Shown one piece after another: positions 4,867 to 7,054 of a stretch of 7,054 nucleotides of DNA. Under the pieces are notes generated by a model. The model ran no database searches and had not been told where the DNA came from. It saw only the letters and a program-made list of their open reading frames with translations. The position numbers and the translations under genes are program-made. The stretch comes from Candidatus Omnitrophota bacterium (lineage in GTDB: Bacteria; Omnitrophota; Gorgyraeia; JABMRN01), in NCBI GenBank assembly GCA_013202515.1, contig JABMRN010000033.1, positions 1-7,054 of the forward strand. The letters run 5' to 3'. Numbering within the stretch: position 1 is the first letter of the stretch; every line of letters begins with the position of its first letter.

Positions 4867-6054
4867 ATGGCGACTAAAAAATTGATTGGAATGACGGGTG
4901 ATCAGGCGGCTGCACATGCTATGCGCCAGATTGCACCGGATGTGGTAGCAGCATACCCAATTACGCCACAGACCGAGATCGTAATGAGTTTTTCTCAATT
5001 TGTTGCCGACGGAAAAGTAGCAACAGAATTGATTCCCGTTGAATCCGAACACAGCGCCATGAGTGCATGTATTGGTTCGGCTGCAGCCGGTGCTCGTACC
5101 ATGACAGCTACTTCTGCAAACGGACTGGCTCTTATGTGGGAGGTAGTTTACATAGCAGCTTCCACTAGGTTACCTATTGTTATGTCGGTTGTAAATAGGG
5201 CATTATCGGCACCTATAAATATACACTGCGACCATTCAGATACAATGGGGGCAAGGGATTCAGGATGGATCCAGATCTATTCGGAAAACGCCCAAGAAGT
5301 CTATGAAAATATAATTTCAGCGGTTAAAATAGCCGAACATAAAGATATAAGGCTGCCGGTTATGGTATGCCAAGACGGTTTTATAACCAGTCATGCAGTA
5401 GAAGGAATAGAGCTTTCTGACGATAAGACAATAAAAGATTTTATAGGGGAATACAAGATAGACCACTCACTTTTAGATATAGATAATCCCGTTACGTATG
5501 GACCACTAGACCTGCAGGATTTTTATTTTGAACATAAGTATCAACAGTCCTTCGCCATGAAAAATGCGCTGTCGGTAATTCCAAAGGTGCTACAGGAATT
5601 CAACAAGACATTTGGTAAAAATCACGATTTGATCGAAGAATATAAGCTTAAGGATGCTGATATTGGTATCGTGGCCCTTAGCTCTACGGCGGGTACGGCA
5701 AGAGCAGTAATAGATGATTTGCGCAAGAAGGGCATTAAAGCAGGACTTTTAAAACCTGTATTTTTTAGACCTTTTCCGGCGGAAAGAATACTAAAGGCCA
5801 TATCCCATTTAAAGGTTGTTGGCGTAATGGACAGGGCCGAATCTTTTTCGACTATGGGCGGGCCGCTTTTCAGCGAAATCAGAAGTGCTATGTATGATTC
5901 CAAGCAAAAACCCCCGATAGTAAATTATATTTATGGTCTCGGGGGCCGCGACATCTTCCCGGAAGATATAGAAAAGGTTTACGAGGAGTTAGAGAGCATT
6001 AAAAGAGCAGGGAAAATCAAAACCCTTATAAGTTACCTGGGCGTGAGAGAATAA
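4867..6054 (+). CDS. porA: Pyruvate:ferredoxin oxidoreductase, alpha subunit
   Basis: The alpha subunit supplies the pyrimidine-binding half of the thiamine diphosphate site and part of the substrate pocket. With the ATG at 4867 it has 395 residues, the usual size; the ATG at 4843 would add MRVKEKEK. Domain I shows AAYPITPQTEI (28-38), with the substrate-contacting Thr region, and VESEHSA, where E59 is the likely glutamate that activates the thiamine ring. NRALSAPINIHCDHSD then ARDSGWIQIY and LPVMVCQDGF follow, all typical of pyruvate rather than 2-oxoglutarate enzymes. Domain II has the GLLKPVFFRPFP segment, then the MDRAESFS and YGLGGRDI signatures near the C-terminus. porB starts one base after the stop, so translation is probably coupled. 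Substrate preference for pyruvate over branched 2-oxoacids is inferred. Confidence 0.95.
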   Translation: MATKKLIGMTGDQAAAHAMRQIAPDVVAAYPITPQTEIVMSFSQFVADGKVATELIPVESEHSAMSACIGSAAAGARTMTATSANGLALMWEVVYIAASTRLPIVMSVVNRALSAPINIHCDHSDTMGARDSGWIQIYSENAQEVYENIISAVKIAEHKDIRLPVMVCQDGFITSHAVEGIELSDDKTIKDFIGEYKIDHSLLDIDNPVTYGPLDLQDFYFEHKYQQSFAMKNALSVIPKVLQEFNKTFGKNHDLIEEYKLKDADIGIVALSSTAGTARAVIDDLRKKGIKAGLLKPVFFRPFPAERILKAISHLKVVGVMDRAESFSTMGGPLFSEIRSAMYDSKQKPPIVNYIYGLGGRDIFPEDIEKVYEELESIKRAGKIKTLISYLGVRE

Positions 6055-6055
6055 A

Positions 6056-6988
6056 ATGGCGAATATAAAAGAATTATCTAAATATCCTGAACGATTAACC
6101 GGTGGACACAGGCTATGTTCTGGCTGTGGAGCGTCAATCGCGGTAAGGCAAGTATTGTTGGGTACGAAAGATCCAATAGTGGTCGCGGCGGCAACGGGTT
6201 GCCTTGAAGTAGCAACGACCATTTATCCTTATACGGCGTGGGCAGTACCTTTTATACACAATGCCTTTGAAAACGTGGCAGCTACTATATCTGGTACTGA
6301 AACAGCCTACCGCGCATTAAAGAAAAAAGGTAAAATTAAAAAAGAGATAAAATTCGTTGCCTTTGGCGGAGACGGAGGTACGTATGATATTGGACTTCAG
6401 TCTCTTTCGGGAGCCCTTGAAAGAGGTCATAAATTCGTTTATGTCTGCTACGACAACGAAGCGTATATGAACACGGGAGTTCAGCGTTCCAGCGCAACCC
6501 CTTACGGTGCATCAACTACGACAGCACCTGCCGGCAAAGAAAGCTTTGGAAAACCTCAGCACAGAAAGGATTTGACGGCTATAGCAGCCGCTCACAATAT
6601 TCCCTATGTTGCCCAGGCTACAATCTCTAATTGGAATGACCTGATCACCAAGTCCGAAAAGGCATTTAAAGCAGATGGACCGGCATTTTTGAATATATTG
6701 GCAATGTGTCACAGGGGTTGGCGCTATAAAGAAGCAGATACTATTAAAGTCGCTAAATTATCCGTTGATACGGGTTTTTGGCCGTTGATAGAAATAGAGA
6801 ATGGGGTATTGAGATTTACCTATAAGCCCAAAGAGAGAAAGCCGGTTGTTGAGTTTTTAAAAGTACAGGGGCGTTTCAAGCATCTTTTTAAGGAAGAAAA
6901 CAAGCACGTACTGGAAAATATTCAGAAGGAAGTTGATTTAAATTTTAAGAGGTTGGAGAATTTTGCTGAAGCCGGATGCAAAATCTAA
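6056..6988 (+). CDS. porB: Pyruvate:ferredoxin oxidoreductase, beta subunit (TPP-binding)
   Basis: The beta subunit binds the diphosphate of thiamine and carries the proximal [4Fe-4S] cluster. It has 310 residues. The thiamine motif is GDG at 105-107, with D106 and N134 (in CYDNEAYMNTG) as magnesium ligands. The four cluster Cys are visible: C21 and C24 (LCSGCG), C49 (ATGC) and C218 (MCHRGW). The region QRSSATPYGASTTTAPAGK after the thiamine motif matches typical PorB. The ATG follows the porA stop by one base. This completes the gamma-delta-alpha-beta set, so the encoded enzyme should be functional, with all thiamine and cluster ligands present across the subunits. No clear terminator follows within the remaining 66 bp. 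Confidence 0.95.
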   Translation: MANIKELSKYPERLTGGHRLCSGCGASIAVRQVLLGTKDPIVVAAATGCLEVATTIYPYTAWAVPFIHNAFENVAATISGTETAYRALKKKGKIKKEIKFVAFGGDGGTYDIGLQSLSGALERGHKFVYVCYDNEAYMNTGVQRSSATPYGASTTTAPAGKESFGKPQHRKDLTAIAAAHNIPYVAQATISNWNDLITKSEKAFKADGPAFLNILAMCHRGWRYKEADTIKVAKLSVDTGFWPLIEIENGVLRFTYKPKERKPVVEFLKVQGRFKHLFKEENKHVLENIQKEVDLNFKRLENFAEAGCKI

Positions 6989-7001
6989 TACAGCCTTTTA
7001 A

Positions 7002-7054
7002 TTAAGCTTTGCCATTCACAAGTTTAGCCGATTCAGTCCATCCTATTTTCGTAA
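7002..7054 (-). CDS. Possible C-terminal end of a gene on the opposite strand (partial)
   Basis: On the minus strand one frame reads TKIGWTESAKLVNGKA and then a TAA stop (plus-strand 7002-7004), while the other two minus frames are closed. The residue mix is protein-like, and a convergent gene would explain why the plus strand holds nothing after porB. Only 16 or so codons are visible, too few to assign a family or to exclude chance. If real, it converges with porB with 13 bp between the stop codons. Confidence 0.3.
   Translation of the reverse strand, partial: TKIGWTESAKLVNGKA

Noticed and set aside
6989..7020. Intrinsic terminator after porB
   Set aside because: Only A+T palindromes (TTAATTAA, AAGCTT) are present; there is no G+C stem followed by a T-run.

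Overview
The window looks like bacterial chromosomal core DNA, moderately A+T-rich, from an anaerobe. Both tRNA genes encode their 3' CCA, and DnaX, RecR and TadA are all bacterial families. The strict-anaerobe signal is a four-subunit, oxygen-sensitive pyruvate:ferredoxin oxidoreductase. Few genes carry a clear Shine-Dalgarno sequence. I cannot name the phylum from sequence alone; a Gram-negative or candidate-phylum anaerobe is possible but is only a guess.

Left part (1-3080), translation and replication/repair. The order is tRNA-Arg(ACG), tadA, tRNA-Ser(GCU), dnaX, recR, all on the + strand with short gaps. TadA makes the A34-to-inosine change in tRNA-Arg(ACG), so the enzyme lies 36 bp behind the gene for its own substrate. 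tadA-dnaX-ybaB-recR is a familiar bacterial neighbourhood (Bacillus subtilis has tadA, the SRP RNA gene scr, dnaX, yaaK, recR). Here a tRNA-Ser takes the place of the small RNA gene, and ybaB/ebfC is absent because dnaX and recR overlap by ATGA. dnaX carries an A8 run behind a Shine-Dalgarno-like stretch at the start of its linker, which could support a short gamma-like product.

Middle (3081-3971). A 91-bp intergenic region holds a possible promoter whose -35 overlaps the recR stop codon, three copies of a TAGTAT core, and the strongest Shine-Dalgarno in the window. It leads into a 262-residue six-helix membrane protein of unknown role. The 13-bp gap to the next gene is mostly filled by a perfect 12-bp palindrome.

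Right part (3972-6988). porC-porD-porA-porB (gamma, delta, alpha, beta) encode the complete pyruvate:ferredoxin oxidoreductase. The promoter region before the membrane gene probably serves the whole five-gene unit. After porB, the last 66 bp may contain the tail of a gene on the opposite strand.

I do not see an obviously new system. The best leads are the tRNA-Arg/tadA substrate-enzyme pairing, the possible dnaX slippage site, and the repeat and palindrome signals around the membrane-protein/por unit.
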